Shown: one piece after another, positions 10,700 through 23,016 of the stretch
Position numbering within the stretch: the stretch's first letter is position 1
How the letters are laid out: every line of letters begins with the position of its first letter
Assembly (NCBI GenBank): GCA_021464245.1
Contig: JADCRB010000018.1
Location: 3,865,905-3,929,904, forward strand
From: Carallia brachiata
Taxonomy: Eukaryota; Streptophyta; Magnoliopsida; Malpighiales; Rhizophoraceae
DNA: 64,000 bases
Direction of reading: 5' to 3'
Made by a program: the position numbers and the translations under genes
Notes under the pieces: model-generated
Told to the model about the DNA's origin: nothing
Database searches by the model: none
What the model saw: the letters and a program-made list of their open reading frames with translations, nothing else

Positions 10700-12473
10700 A
10701 ATCATCCAAAAATAATATAATTTTTAATTTTTTTAATATTTTTTTCAAAAGAATTTTTTACTAAATTTTATATAAAATTTATACTTTATATTATAGGAAA
10801 TATTCATTTAAATTTAAATTAAAATTTTATAAAAAAATAATAAAATATTACTCAATTTTTGACTTGGTAATTAAGTCTTAAAAAGAAATGAGTATTTATG
10901 AAAAATAACGAATGATTACCATAATTTATGGTCCATACATCATCTAATTGATATCATCTAATTGATAACGAATGAAATCTGAGATAATGATGTATTCTTG
11001 TGAGTATGCAACACACCGAGTTAGGCACTACAGGCCTAACAGTTTGGTAGGCCTAACGTAACTTACTCATTGCAATCAGTCTTGGGAGTTTTAGATTCGA
11101 CACCACAACAATTAGATGCAATGAATAATTGTTCAAGTCCTGTGTAAAATCGGTGTCTACGTAAAGTCTCCTTAAAATTTTTGAACAAGTCTGTCGGAGT
11201 CTTCCATAATGTTATTCTCTTAGACCAAAACATTTCTTGCCAAGGAGCAGAATTCTCATCACGCATGCCAGGTCATCCGGATGACGTACAGAAGAAATAT
11301 AGTGCTCGCATCAGAACAAGACCGTGCAGATATCTAAGTCATTGTTCCGATTTTGCAAGTGTTTGGCAATTTCCATGTACTTGGTACTATTTTGCCAACT
11401 TATTGTTAGGATGACTGAACCAAATAGTAATTTGTTTGTAGCTACGAGGGAAACTGAAAGATTAGAAAATAAAAATTGAATTAATAAAATTCAAACACAG
11501 GATTGAAAGATTTTAAAAACATGTTCCAATCAGTTGTACTAGAAGTATGAGAGGATTAAGTAGTAATTGGAAATGAATGAATTTTTTTTTAAAAAAAAGA
11601 AAAAAAAGATTTAAAATGTAGGTACGGGTCGATCGGTATGTATTTTCATTGTATGTGGCTTACTTATATCATACTGTAAATGACTGCCATATATTCCTAC
11701 TAGAACTTTTGCCAACTTTCCGTCGCATTGTGTCTTTATATTTTCTTTCGTCATGTATGTGGATTGTGGAAGAAGATGAAATGGAAAAGGGAAAATGAAA
11801 CAATGGGAAAATATTCTTTTTTTCGGTTATAGAAAGAAAGTGGACGTCAAAGTCTCCCGAGTCCCAACTCTAAGCATGGTCGACTAAATACAAATTTAAA
11901 AATTTAAGATAAAATTTAAAATTTTTATATCTCACTAATTAAATCTCTATCTCTTACTGTAATGGGAAAAAAAGCTTAGTTAAATAAAAACTTATCATGC
12001 ACCAATAAATTCATTAGATTTGATTTCGTAGCAACAAAATACATAGACTAATTAAATTCTACTTAATCTCAAAAATAAATGAAATTGAATATATATTAAT
12101 TATTTAGCTGTCCTCTTATAAGTACTACGTTATTTCTTATGTGTTTCTGCGTAGCAGTGCTCTTCATATAATTATATAATTAAGGCTTCATGGCAAATGC
12201 AAGGAAATTGCGTGATAGCAAGTTACAATCATACCCTTCTGTGTCATCTTGCATATATACAGCAAAGCGGAGATATTTCAGATCACACCAAAAGTGAAAC
12301 AAACTTCCTCAGAAACCAAAGAAGGAATTGTGAACTAACTGCCGCAAAACGGAAAGAAAAGTGAGGAACCAACAGCGCAGCTTCTTGTCATCTTCAACAG
12401 TCCTTTGTCCTTGACATAAACCATTTTCCGCTATTTCAATTTGCGTTGCTTTCTTGCCGATTCCTCTTCAACA
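10700..12473 (+). promoter_or_regulatory. Upstream flank of ATPase copy A (flank type I)
   Basis: This non-coding flank aligns by eye with the regions upstream of copies D (41985-45323) and E (55200-57156). Shared landmarks include the accgagttagg stretch near 11020, the aagtctccttaaa stretch near 11165, and the attcagatcacacc-type leader near 12280. A TATA-like tatatac lies near 12252, about 220 bp before the start codon. I see no other gene in it. Confidence 0.6.
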
Positions 12474-12591
12474 ATGACGCACATGAGGTCCCGAAAACCG
12501 TGTGAGACACTGCTCCTTGATCGGAAAGATGACTCGGGGACATCAAAACTTCAAAAGAGAAGATGGCGGATGGCTTTTACAGCCATATATT

Positions 12592-13385
12592 TGTTGGGGA
12601 AAGGATATAATCACAATAATAACAGATATCAACACAGCAACCAAACAGGTTCCGGTCCCAGATCTGTCCTCTTTCCCTACGGATTAATAAATAAACAGGA
12701 TACTAATTTCACCAGTACCAACAATCACCAACCAAGCAGCAATAATCAGCAGAAAAATAATAATATCGAGATACCAGAATTTTTACGTGGAAAACTCCCC
12801 GATATGGAGAGAAAAACTACGGGACGCTAGTCCAGCAAAACTTTCACTATGTAATGGGATCACAGTACAACCTTTCTAGTACACAACCAGAGTTCACCTA
12901 TACGTACTAGAAATTCATCAAGAAACACATTCTTGGTTCACCAATTCTCTACAATATCATCACACAGACGATATACTACCAGAAAATAAGAACAATCTCA
13001 CCAAATGGTGGAACTACAGTAGAGCCCGGAGGGACTAATGGAAGATCTGAACCGTTGGATGTGTAGAGCACGTTCCCAGGATGAACATACTGAAAAATGG
13101 GCTCGATCGGAGCAAAATCCACCGTTGGATCTTCTGGAATGGCTCTTCTTCTTCCTCTTCTTCTTCCCCGAGCTCCACCTCTCTCTTCTGGTTTTTTTTT
13201 TTTTGTTTCTCTCTCTTCCTCTCACATTCTCACAATGCACGACACTCTTCTCTTTCTTCTTATCTTTCTTTTTCTTCTTTCTTTATTATCTCTTTCCTCT
13301 CTTTTTCTTCATCTTCTCTTTCCTTTGTCTCCCACTCACTCTTTCTTTCATTATTTATTCTTCTTTATTTGGGGTTGACCCCACA
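12592..13385 (-). repeat. 3' LTR of Copia-2
   Basis: On the minus strand it begins TGTGGGGTCAACC at 13385 and ends CCCCAACA at 12592. It contains a long pyrimidine-rich stretch on the plus strand at 13140-13370. Confidence 0.92.
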
Positions 13386-13472
13386 ATTCTCCCCCTCAAG
13401 CCCAAATAGGGAGTTGGGTCATACCTGCGTCTTCCTGCAGTAAAAACTTCTCGGTAGACAAAGCTTTAGTCA

Positions 13473-16400
13473 TCATATCTGAACCATTTCGTCAGTATGG
13501 ATCTTCTCAAGGTTGAATTGCTTCATCTCCAAGGCATCTCGAATCCAATGATATCTCACATCAACATGTTTGGATCTCGAGTGAAATGCAGGGTTCTTAG
13601 AAAGGTGAATGGCACTCTGACTGTCACAATAGAGAGTATACTCCTCCTGCTCAAAACCAAGTTCCTGTAGGAACTTTTTCAACCATAGCAGCTCTTTGCT
13701 GGCTTCTGTTGCCGCTATGTACTCTGCTTCAGTAGTGGACAATGCAACACACTTTTGCAATTTGGATTGCCATGACACAGCTCCCCCTGAAAAAGTCATC
13801 AAATATCCGGAAGTGGACTTCCTGGAATCAATGTCACCTGCCATATCTGCATCTGTATATCCATCCAATACAGGATCACTATCACCAAAACATAAACAGA
13901 ATCTGGAGGTGCCTCTGAGATACCTGAGTATCCATTTAACAGCTGACCAATGCTCTTTCCCGGGGTTGGAAAGAAACCGACTAACAACGCCAACTGCATG
14001 AGCAATATCCGGCCTCGTGCACACCATGGCATACATCAACTACCCACGGCGGATGCATAAGGAATCTTTCATCTCTTCCTCTTCCTCAATACTCTTAGGA
14101 CACTGTCTCACACTTAGTTTGAAGTGACCTGCGAGTGGAGTACTAACCGGTTTTGCCTTGCTCATGTTGAACTTTTCAAGGACCTTTTCGATATATCTCT
14201 CCTGAGATAACCAAAGCTTTCATTCTTCCTGTCCCGAATGATTCTCATACCAAGAATCTGTTTTGCCGGTCCCAAATCTTTCATGGCAAAAGACTTGCTC
14301 AACTCTCCTTTCAAGCTAGCAATCTTCTTGGTGTCACGACCAAGAATCAACATATCATCCACATACAGCAGGAGAATAATAAAATCATCATCAGGAAATC
14401 TTTTCACAAACACACAATGGTCAGAAGTAGTCTTACTATAGCCATGATCTTCCATGAAGGAATCAAACTTCTTGTACCATTGTCTGGGTGCCTGCTTGAG
14501 CCCATAGAGACTTTTCTTCAACCTGCACACTAGCTGCTCTTTTCCCTTAGCTAGAAAACCCTCAGGTTGTTCCATGTAGATCTCCTCTTCTAAGTCACCA
14601 TGGAGAAATGCAGTCTTCACATCGAGCTGTTCAATCTCTAAATTTAGCTTGGCTGCTAAACCGAGGACAACCCGGATCGAAGACATCTTGACCACTGGAG
14701 AGAAGATCTCTTCAAAATCAATGCCTTTCTTCTGCTCAAAGCCCTTCACAACCAATCTTGCCTTGTACCTTGGTTGCGAACTACTTTCAACTGTCTTCAG
14801 CTTGAACACCCATTTGTTTTTGAGTGCTCTCTTGCCTTTAGGCAGCTTCACCAAGTCAAATGTGTGTTCTCATGCAAGGAACTCATCTCTTCTTGCATGG
14901 CTTTTAACCACTCTCTTTTATGCTCACCAGAGATGGCTTCTTCATAACTATCAGGCTCTCCCCCATCTGTAAGCAACAAAAACTCAGTAGGAGAATACTT
15001 CACTGAAGGTACACGTGGCCTGGAAGATCTCCTCACTTCCTGCGGTGCCACTGCTGGTGCCTGTGGAATCTGTACTGGTTGCACATCTTCAACATCATGA
15101 TCACCAGGTGTAGATGCATCGGGTGTAGCATCATCTGCCTCTTGAGCATCTACCTCATGTGCATCATGGGTGGTGGAAGGTTGTTTCCCCTTGGCATTAA
15201 TAATGTCTCTGATCTCTGACTGTGCATTCTGAGCCTTTTCAGGATCCCAGAGAACTCATCTTCAATGACTACCACATCTCTGCTTCTGACAACTTTCTTG
15301 TCTACTGGATCTCATAGCCTGTAGCCAAATTCTTCATGCCCATAACCTAGGAAGATACACTGTTTTGACTTCCCATCAAGTTTAGACCTCTCATCTTTCG
15401 GAATGTGAACAAATGCCTTGCAGCCAAACACTCTCAAATGATCATATGAAACATCTTTCCCCTGCCACACCTTCTCGGGTACCTCTCCATCAAGAGGAAC
15501 TGAAGGAGAAAGGTTGATTAAGTCGACTGCAGTTCTCATTGCCTCAGCCCAAAAGGATTTAGGAAGTTTAGCATGAGAGAGCATGCATCTGATCCTCTCA
15601 ACTATAGTCCGGTTCATCCTTTCTGCTACCCCATTCTGCTGTGGAGTCTTGGGAACCGTCTTCTCAAGCTTGATGCCATGTTCTCTGCAATACTGCTCAA
15701 ATGGACCCCGGTACTCACCACCATTATCTGCTCTGACAGCTTTCAACTTCTGCCCTGTTTCTCTCTCAACACTAGCATGGAAGTGTCGGAATACATCAAG
15801 TACCTGATCCTTGGACTTTAGCGGAAAAGTCCACACCTTCCTGGAAGATCATCAATAAAAGTAACAAAATACAATGCACCACCAAGAGATCTATCACCCA
15901 TGGAGCAAACATCAGTATGAACCAAATCAAGAACATGTGATCTCCTATGTGAAACAGATCGCTGAAATGCAACTCTATGTTGTTTGCCTGCTAAGCAATG
16001 AGCACAAGTTTTAAGGGTTGTACCAGACAAAGGAATGACTTTCCTTTTGGTGAGAATGTCTAGTCCCTTCTCGCTCAAGTGACCAAGCCGCTGATGCCAT
16101 AACTCAACTGAGGAGTCACCAATTGCATTCAACTCTCCCTTGCACAATTTGGCCTCTGTCCTGTACAGAGAGTCTTTCTTCCCTTTTGCAATTAGGAGAT
16201 TACCTCGGCTCAACTTCCATTTGCCACTGCGGAATTCACTGACATAGCCCTCATCATCAAGAACACCGGTGGATATCAAATTGAGTCGTACATCTGGAAT
16301 ATGCCTCACATTAGTAAGGATCAACTTGCAGCCAGTGTTGGTTTCCAAGCATATACTACCAATGCCAATAATTGGACATTCTGCCCCATTTTCCATCTTA

Positions 16401-17442
16401 ACATGGCCATAGCTGCCACCATGATAAGATGTGAAGAACTCTCTCTGAGACGTGCAATGGTATGTAGCCGCTGAATCAATCACCCAAGTGCAATCCTGGG
16501 ATGTGAAATTAATGCAACACTCATCACTGACCACAATAGAAACATCCCCATCAGATGTAGCTGCAACTATATTTGCATCTTCTTTCTTCTCTTCACCTTG
16601 GTCTTTTGACTGATTTCTTTTGAATTTTCTGCACTCCTTTATGCCATGTCCGAGCTTTCCACAATAATAGCATCTCATTGACTTCCGAGACTTAGACTTG
16701 CCTCTTGACTTGTCACGGTTATCAGGATTGTTGGAGTTTCTTGTTCTACTCCTTCCTTGTCTCTGATTATCCCGTCTCTCTACAACAAGTGCCTCGGAAT
16801 GAGAAGTGAATCCCTGCTCTTTCCTTCTGGTCTCTTCATTGAACAAACTCTCTTTCACTGGAAGCATCAAGAGCTTGCCATTAGGAGCTGAATTGTTAAG
16901 TGCTACCACCAATGTCTCCCAGGTATCAGGTAATGTACCTAGAAGAATGCAGGCTTGCAATTCATCATCTAGTGAGATCCCCATTTTTGTCAACTGATTC
17001 ACCAGATCTTGGAAGTTGTTCAAGTGCTCAGCCATACTGTTACCATCCGGTACCTCATATTCACAAGTCTTTTGACAAGAAAGACTTTATTCTGAGCTGT
17101 CTTCCGTTCATACAAACTGGCCAATTTATCCCACAAGACCTTCGCATTAGTCTCCTGAGACACATGGTGAAACACACTGTTATCAATCCATTGCCGAATC
17201 ATACCGACAGTTTTTCTGTTCAGTCTCTCCCATTCTTTCTCGTCCTTGTCTGTTGGTTTGGCTTTATCTCCTTCTATAGGGTCATACAAATCCCTACAAA
17301 AGAGAATATCCTCCATCCTCGGCTTCCATATCGAATAATTGGAGGCTGTCAATTTAAACATGCTGTGTACCTTCTTCCATTTAATTAATCCCAAACACAG
17401 AACCCAAAGCTCTGATACCACTGTTGGGGAAAGGATAATCAC
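13473..17442 (-). pseudogene. Tnt1-like gag-pol, frameshifted
   Basis: Minus-strand fragments read in order: Gag (17442-17020, FKLTASNYSIWKPRMEDILF); Gag zinc knuckle CYYCGKLGHGIKEC, protease WVIDSAATYHC, pre-integrase WHQRLGHLS and the start of integrase (17035-15818); integrase core RADNGGEY and NGVAERMNRTIVE (15836-15312); linker (15084-14848); reverse transcriptase with YVDDMLILG (14854-14162); RNase H with YTDADMAGD, STTEAEYIA and CDSQSAIHLSK (14039-13473). At least five frame breaks separate them. Motifs are well kept, so decay is moderate. Confidence 0.93.
17409..17420 (-). other. Primer-binding site of Copia-2
   Basis: The minus strand reads TGGTATCAGAGC, matching initiator tRNA-Met, one base inside the 5' LTR. 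Confidence 0.93.
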
Positions 17443-18202
17443 AATAATACTGATATCAACACAGCAACCAAACAGGCCCCGGTCCCGGATCTGTCCTCTT
17501 TCCCTACGGATTAATAAATAGACAGGATACTAATTTCACCAGTACCAACAATCACCAACCAAGCAGCAATAATCAGCAGAAAAATAATAATATCGAGACA
17601 CCAGAATTTTTACGTGGAAAACTCCCCGATATGGAGAGAAAAACCACGGGACGCTAGTCCAGCAAAACTTCCACTATGTAATGGGATCACAGTACAACCT
17701 TTCCAGTACACAACCAGAGTTCACCTATACGTACTAGAAATTCATCAAGAAACACATTCTTGGTTCACCAATTCTCTACAATATCATCACACAGACGATT
17801 ATACCAAAAAAAGAACAATCTCACCAAATGGTGGAACTACAGTAGAACCCGGAGGGACTAATGGAAGATCTGAACCGTTGGATGTGTAGAGCACGTTCCC
17901 AGGATGAACATACTGAAAAATGGGCTCGATCGGAGCAAAATCCACCGTTGGATCTTCTGGAATGGCTCCTTTTTTTTCTTCTCTTCTTCCCCGAGCTCCC
18001 CTCTCTCTTCTGGTTTTTTTTTTTTGTTTTCTCTCTCTTCCTCTCACTCACAATGCACGACCTCTTCTCTTCTTCTTATCTTTTTTCTTCTTTTCTTTTT
18101 TATTTCTCTTTCCTCTCTTTTCTTCATCTTCTCTTTCCTTTGTCTCCCACTCACTCTCTTTCTTTCATTATTTATTCTTCTTTATTTGGGGTTGACCCCA
18201 CA
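17422..18202 (-). repeat. 5' LTR of Copia-2
   Basis: This 781-bp repeat is nearly identical to 12592-13385 apart from small indels. Its right edge CCCCACA is followed directly by the duplicated target ATATT and the resumed ATPase coding sequence. Confidence 0.93.
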
Positions 18203-18730
18203 ATATTTCGCAAGGCTACTCGTTTCCTTGTCAAAGAAAGTTGTTGACAAGAGGCCCCTGCGCTCCCTCTCCTATGTTTCCATCAATTTCAATGATGATA
18301 CCCTGCCTTTGTCTTTGATGGATGTTGATCAGAAAATACTCATAGACATGGTGAAGGAAAAAAATCTGGATTATTTGAACCAATTGGGAGGAGTCATTCA
18401 AGTTGCTACATCGCTTGAAACAGACGTGAAAGCTGGTATTAGTGGCACAGAGGCTGATCTCACTCACAGAAGGGCTGTTTTTGGCTCAAACACGCACCAG
18501 AAGCCACCCACGAGAAGCTTTCTCAGCTTTGTTTTCGATGCAGTTAAGGATACAACCATCATTATTCTTTCGGTCTGTGCGTTTCTGTCACTTGCATTTG
18601 GTATTAATTAGCATGGCCCCAAAGAAGGTTGGTATGATGGAGGTAGCATTATTATTGCTGTCTTTCTCGTCGTTGCTTTATCTGCTGCCAGCAACTTCAA
18701 GCAATCCAGGCAATTCAAGACACTATGTGA

Positions 18731-19316
18731 GATCAACGATTAGATGGAGTTTTCATGTGTGTTAGAAAGAGAGAATACTGGTTATATATATACAAGTTTA
18801 AACTTAATTCAGTATGTCCATCAATACTAAAATCAACGATTGAAATTAATTTATTTAATTGATTGTTTCCTTATTAATTGGGTTCTTTTAAGAAAATTTC
18901 TGAACATATGTATTCTTTGGATTTACTCTAGGAAAACTAATTAAAATATTCTAATAAAAGTCATCTTAAAATTAGTGAACAAGTCTACTAGAGTCTTTTA
19001 TAAGGGTAACATTAAGTAGATGATTGGAGTCTTTTATAACGGTAATATTAGGTAGACGATTGGAATTTTATATAACGGTAATCTTAGGTAGACAACTAGA
19101 GTTGGGTGCAACGCAAAAACAACATAGTTACCCTGTGTACACACTATTGATAAACCTGTTGCACATCAATTTTAATTATAAATTTCATAAATTTGTAATT
19201 TTTTTTTATATATATAATGTGCATTCTCTTAAGGTCTATGTATAATAGAATGATCAGCAATGTGTACACAGGATAATCGTGTCGATTCCACGTATTCATA
19301 TTTGCCGTGTCCACAA
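18731..19316. other. Flank upstream of copy B (type II), left part
   Basis: This non-coding stretch from about 18950 matches 35240-35600 upstream of copy C. It contains a short tandem repeat. No gene was seen. Confidence 0.5.
18985..19105. repeat. Three tandem ~38-bp repeats
   Basis: The motif agtcttttataacggtaat followed by attaggtagacgattgg repeats about three times with drift. The same array occurs at 35268-35385 upstream of copy C. Confidence 0.75.
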
Positions 19317-19846
19317 TGTTGCGTCGCGGAAGGGTGGAAAAACAGACACCAACAAAAATGAAAATATTAGGAAAAAAAAAATATACCGATATAATGTGGT
19401 TCGGTTTAAAGTTTATGTCCACGGGGGAAGACGGACAAGAATTTTATTAACCAAATAAATAAAGAATTACAGTATCTCACAAAAAACTCACTATATTCAA
19501 AAGCTCAATACATTCAAACAGACACTCACTGTATTTATATAAACCTCATAGCACACTAGATATTCAAGAGTACGAGACTTGATATTAATGACAAAAATCT
19601 GTCACCCTCTTGGTACAACTTTTCCTCTCATCAGATGCCCATATATATAGGAGGATGGTCATAACTTACTATAAGGTTACGAATGAATAATGAAAATAAT
19701 TTTTCATCATTAATATTTATTTTTTTCTTTTAGTGGAGTAGAATAAATTTTTTTTTTTTTTCCTCTTTTCTTTCTCCTCACTTCACTCTTACTTTGTCCC
19801 CACTCCACTTATAGTAGTATAACTCAATTTGGGTTTGAACCCAACA
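19317..19846 (-). repeat. 3' LTR of the gag-only element
   Basis: The plus-strand start tgttgcgtcgcggaagggtg is matched by tgttgcatcacggaagcgtg at 20834. It ends cccaaca before the purine tract. Confidence 0.85.
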
Positions 19847-20046
19847 ATTCTCCCTCTTAATCTCGAATGGGCATTCTTTAAATCCAACTGAGAGTCAAGT
19901 GAGATTGTTGCAAAATCCTACAAACTGTCTTTAATTTTTTTTTTTTAAAAATAAAACTCCCATTGCAAAAGATAAACAAAATAAAGAGATTAAAAAATAT
20001 CATTATCTTTTACTAAGTTAACTTCTCCCAAACTGCTCTCATTTTT

Positions 20047-20402
20047 TTATTTGTTTTTGAGTTTGTAACACTCAGACTTAATGTGGCCCTTCTTATGATA
20101 GTAGTTACATGTCACATTTTTATATTTAGACTTAGACCTGTCATCATCACTGTTGGAGCCTACACCCTTAGATTTTCCTTTTCCATAAACAGTATATGCA
20201 GAGTCTTCAGATTTTTCGTTAGAAAGTTCATTATCAATAAGTTCTTTAGACAAAAGAGTTGCTTTGACATCTGCAAGGGAGATAGTTCCTTATCGTAAAA
20301 GAAAGTCTCTCTGAAATTCTGATAAGAGGGAGGTAAGGAGCACAAAAGTCTCAAAACTTTATCTTCTTCTTCTATCTTGAAATGAATAGATTCAAAATCC
20401 AT
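20047..20402 (-). pseudogene. Copia Gag fragment with zinc knuckle
   Basis: Two overlapping frames on the minus strand together give the end of a UBN2-type Gag (EEDKVLRLLCSLPPSYQNF, about 20390-20310) and a CCHC-like knuckle CNYYHKKGHIKSECYKL (about 20110-20060). A frameshift lies between them. No further polyprotein follows. Confidence 0.8.
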
Positions 20403-20833
20403 AATAATAGAATTGAACTCATCAATATGAGATTTAATTGTTGTGCCTTCTACCGTTCAAAGCATGTACAACCGATGCTTCGAGTGTAGTCTCTTAGTGA
20501 GGGACGAAGTCTTATACAAAAACTCTAATTTTTCCCATAAATCTAACATTGTCTTTTCTTGAATGACCTTGGGCAAAACTTCATTGGACAAACACAATTA
20601 AATTGTAGCAAGCGCTTTTGCATCTAGTTCATCTTTTTGAGTTATGGTCAATATTGCCAGCATTTTTTCTTTTCCAAGCAAAGCAATCTTTAAACCAGCT
20701 TAAGTCAAGATAGAGGACATCTTGACTTGCCATAAGAGAAAGTTGATATTGCGATCAAATTTCTCAATCTCAAGTTTTAGTGATGTCATATTTGAAACTC
20801 CCACTATAAATAAAGTCCAAGCTCTGATACCAC

Positions 20834-21343
20834 TGTTGCATCACGGAAGCGTGAAAAAACAGAAACCAACAAAAATAAAAATATAAGAAAAAGAAAAAGA
20901 ATACACCGATATAACGTGATTCGATTTAAAGCCTGCGTCCACGGACAAAGACGAACAAGAATGTTATTAACCAAGCAAATCAATAATTATAGTGTCTCAC
21001 AAAAAACTCACTATACTCAAAAACCCAATACACTTAAATAGACACTCACTGTATTTACACAAATTTCACAGTATACTAGACGTTTAAGAGAACGAGACTT
21101 GATATTAATGACAAAAATCTCTCACCCTCTTGGTACAACTTTTCCTTTCACCAGATGCCCATACATATAGGAGGATGGTCATAACTTACTCTAAGGGTAC
21201 GAGTGAATAATAGAAATGATCTCTCATCATTAATATTTTTTTTTTCTTTTAGTAGAGTAGAATAAATTCTTTTTTTTTACTCTTTTCTTTCTCTCCACTC
21301 CACTTATAACAGTATGACCCAATTTGGGTTTGACCCCAAAACA
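20834..21343 (-). repeat. 5' LTR of the gag-only element
   Basis: It is homologous to 19317-19846 with visible substitutions and indels, directly beside the primer-binding site. Confidence 0.85.
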
Positions 21344-23016
21344 CAGCTGAGTTTTTTAATGGTACTTTCTTAGACTAAAACATCTCTTGTCAAGGAGAAG
21401 CACGCTCATCACGCATCGCAGGTCATCCACATGACATACGGAAGAAGTATAGTGCCCACATTAGAAGAAGACCATGAAGATGTCCGAGTAATTGTTCCGA
21501 TTTGCAAGCGTTTGGCAATTTTAGTGTAATTGGCAATGTTTTGCCAATTTATTATTAAGAAGACTTGACCAAATAGTAAATTTTTTATTAGTTACAATGA
21601 ATATGAAAAGACTGAAAAATGAAAACAGAATTAATAGGATACAAACACAGGATCAAGTGGGTTTAAAAGAATATTCTAACCAATTGTATTAAAAGTATGG
21701 GAGACCAAATAGTAATTTAGGAATGGATAAAAAACAAAAAAACAAAAAAAGAAGAAAAAAATATTTCAAATTTAGGTATGTGTTGATCTATATTGTATGT
21801 GGCTTATTTATATCATACCGTAAATGCCTACCATATATTCCCACAAGAACTTTTGCCAAGTTCCATTGCATTCTTACGTTATATTTTTTTTCGTCATGAA
21901 TGTGGATTGTGTAAGAGGGTGAAAAGGGAAAGAAAAGAGGAAACAACCGGAAATAATTCATTGTTGACGAAATAAAAAAAAGATTCAGAAAGTCATTTAA
22001 ATAAATAATCGTTCTTGGCCACCCTTTGCATTTTTGTTTTTTTTTCGGTTGTAGAAAGAAAGTGGACTTCAATAATAAACATGCCAAGTCTCCTGAATCT
22101 AAACATAGTAAAAAAAAAAAAAAAACCACTGTTAGTTACAATTTTAAAAACTTGGTATTAAATTTGAAATTTTTTGTACCACTAGTTGAATCCATCACTT
22201 ATTTTAATTGGAAGAAAAACAAAAAAGCATAGTCAATAGAAATTTGTTATGCCCCAATAAATCCACGAGATTCGATTTTGTATAGGAAAAAAACTAGATA
22301 GCAAACTTAAAAGCAACATAGCAAAAATAAAAATATGTAGACCAATCAAATTTCATTTAATCTTACTAATAAATGAATTTAAATATAAATTAATTACATT
22401 GTTACTCTCTTACTATTACTACGTTACTTTCTATGTGTTCCTAACGGTGCTCTATAGGACACAAAATGCAAGGAAACCGCATGATGGCAAGTTACAGTTA
22501 CACCCTTTTGTATGACTTCTGTATATATTACAAGGGTGCCATTACATTTTAAGAATTAAATTTTTATTTGAATACAATAAGACTTATATTTTGTGTAACA
22601 GGAGCTTCATTTTATACAACAAGAAAAATATAAATTTTTCATGTGTTTTTTTTATTATATAAAATAAAATTTTTATTACATAAAATATAAGTGTTGTTAC
22701 GTTCAGAAGCAAAAACTCGATTTTAGAACGTTACTTTTTTCCATATTGCAAAGTGGAGATGTTTCAGATCACACCAAAACTAATGCCTGAAACAAACTTC
22801 GTCAGAACCCAAACGAGGAATTGTGAGCTAACTGCAAAACAGAAAGAAAAGTCAGGATGTTACTGCGCAGCTTCTCACCCCTCAAAGCTGCCTTCTTTTT
22901 CCTTTATATATGTTAGTGTTCAGTGTCAACCACATCTTTAAGAATCCTTTGTCCTTTACATAACCCTTTTCCTCTATTTCAATTTGCATTGCTTGCTTGC
23001 CGATTCCTCTTCAACA
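21344..23016 (+). promoter_or_regulatory. Upstream flank and leader of copy B (type II)
   Basis: This matches 35600-37056 upstream of copy C. The leader carries the gatgtttcagatcacacc block near 22760 and a TATA-like ctttatatatg near 22901. A MITE-like hairpin interrupts it at about 22538-22740. No other gene was seen. Confidence 0.6.
22538..22740. mobile_element. MITE-like hairpin upstream of copy B
   Basis: The arms around acttatattttgtgtaac (22588-22605) and ttacataaaatataagtg (22676-22693) are inverted repeats of each other with few mismatches. The segment is missing from the matching position upstream of copy C, near 36780. It begins about 480 bp upstream of the start codon. Confidence 0.65.

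Larger units (their letters stand above)
12592..18202 (-). mobile_element. Tnt1-like (Tork lineage) copia element (Copia-2), decayed
   Basis: This is a 5611-bp element on the minus strand with LTRs of 794 and 781 bp, a primer-binding site, a purine tract (CTTGAGGGGGAGAAT) and a perfect ATATT target-site duplication. Protein fragments resemble tobacco Tnt1 closely in order and motif. The reading frame is broken several times, so it is not autonomous. The LTRs differ by several indels, making it older than Copia-1. Confidence 0.95.
12474..18730 (+). pseudogene. ACA12-like: ACA12/13-type Ca2+-ATPase, copy A (N-terminal relic)
   Basis: Copy A keeps the start (MTHMRSRKPCETLLLDRKDD) and the calmodulin-binding, autoinhibitory region (QKRRWRMAFTAIY). 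At codon 39-40 a copia element (12592-18202) interrupts it, with the 5-bp target ATATT duplicated at 12587-12591 and 18203-18207. Coding similarity resumes at 18208, but codon 174 (CAG in the intact copy) sits in a changed AATTAG context that gives a stop at 18609-18611. All similarity ends near 18730, shortly after the second membrane-helix region. Actuator, phosphorylation and nucleotide-binding domains are absent. It cannot make a pump. Confidence 0.92.
19317..21343 (-). mobile_element. Gag-only (TR-GAG-like) LTR retrotransposon
   Basis: This compact element of about 2.0 kb has LTRs at 19317-19846 and 20834-21343. A primer-binding site lies at 20821-20832 (TGGTATCAGAGC on the minus strand), and a purine tract (GATTAAGAGGGAGAAT) lies next to the 3' LTR. 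The internal region is only about 990 bp and shows Gag fragments but no protease, integrase or reverse transcriptase. Target duplications are imperfect (cacaa and cacag). It interrupts the type II flank upstream of copy B; the matching site upstream of copy C, near 35590, is empty. It must have moved with proteins from another element. Confidence 0.85.

Noticed and set aside
13038..13443. Plus-strand ORFs rich in Ser, Phe and Leu at 13038-13443 and 17861-18247
   Set aside because: They translate the pyrimidine-rich stretch of the Copia-2 LTRs. The low-complexity composition explains the open frames.
17904..18611. 235-codon ORF joining LTR sequence to ATPase residues 39-173
   Set aside because: I did not annotate this as a gene. 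The LTR part is low-complexity, the element is antisense to it, and the frame ends at the inherited stop at 18609.
18985..19105. CRISPR-like repeats
   Set aside because: The repeats are directly tandem without unique spacers, and the genome is a plant nuclear one.
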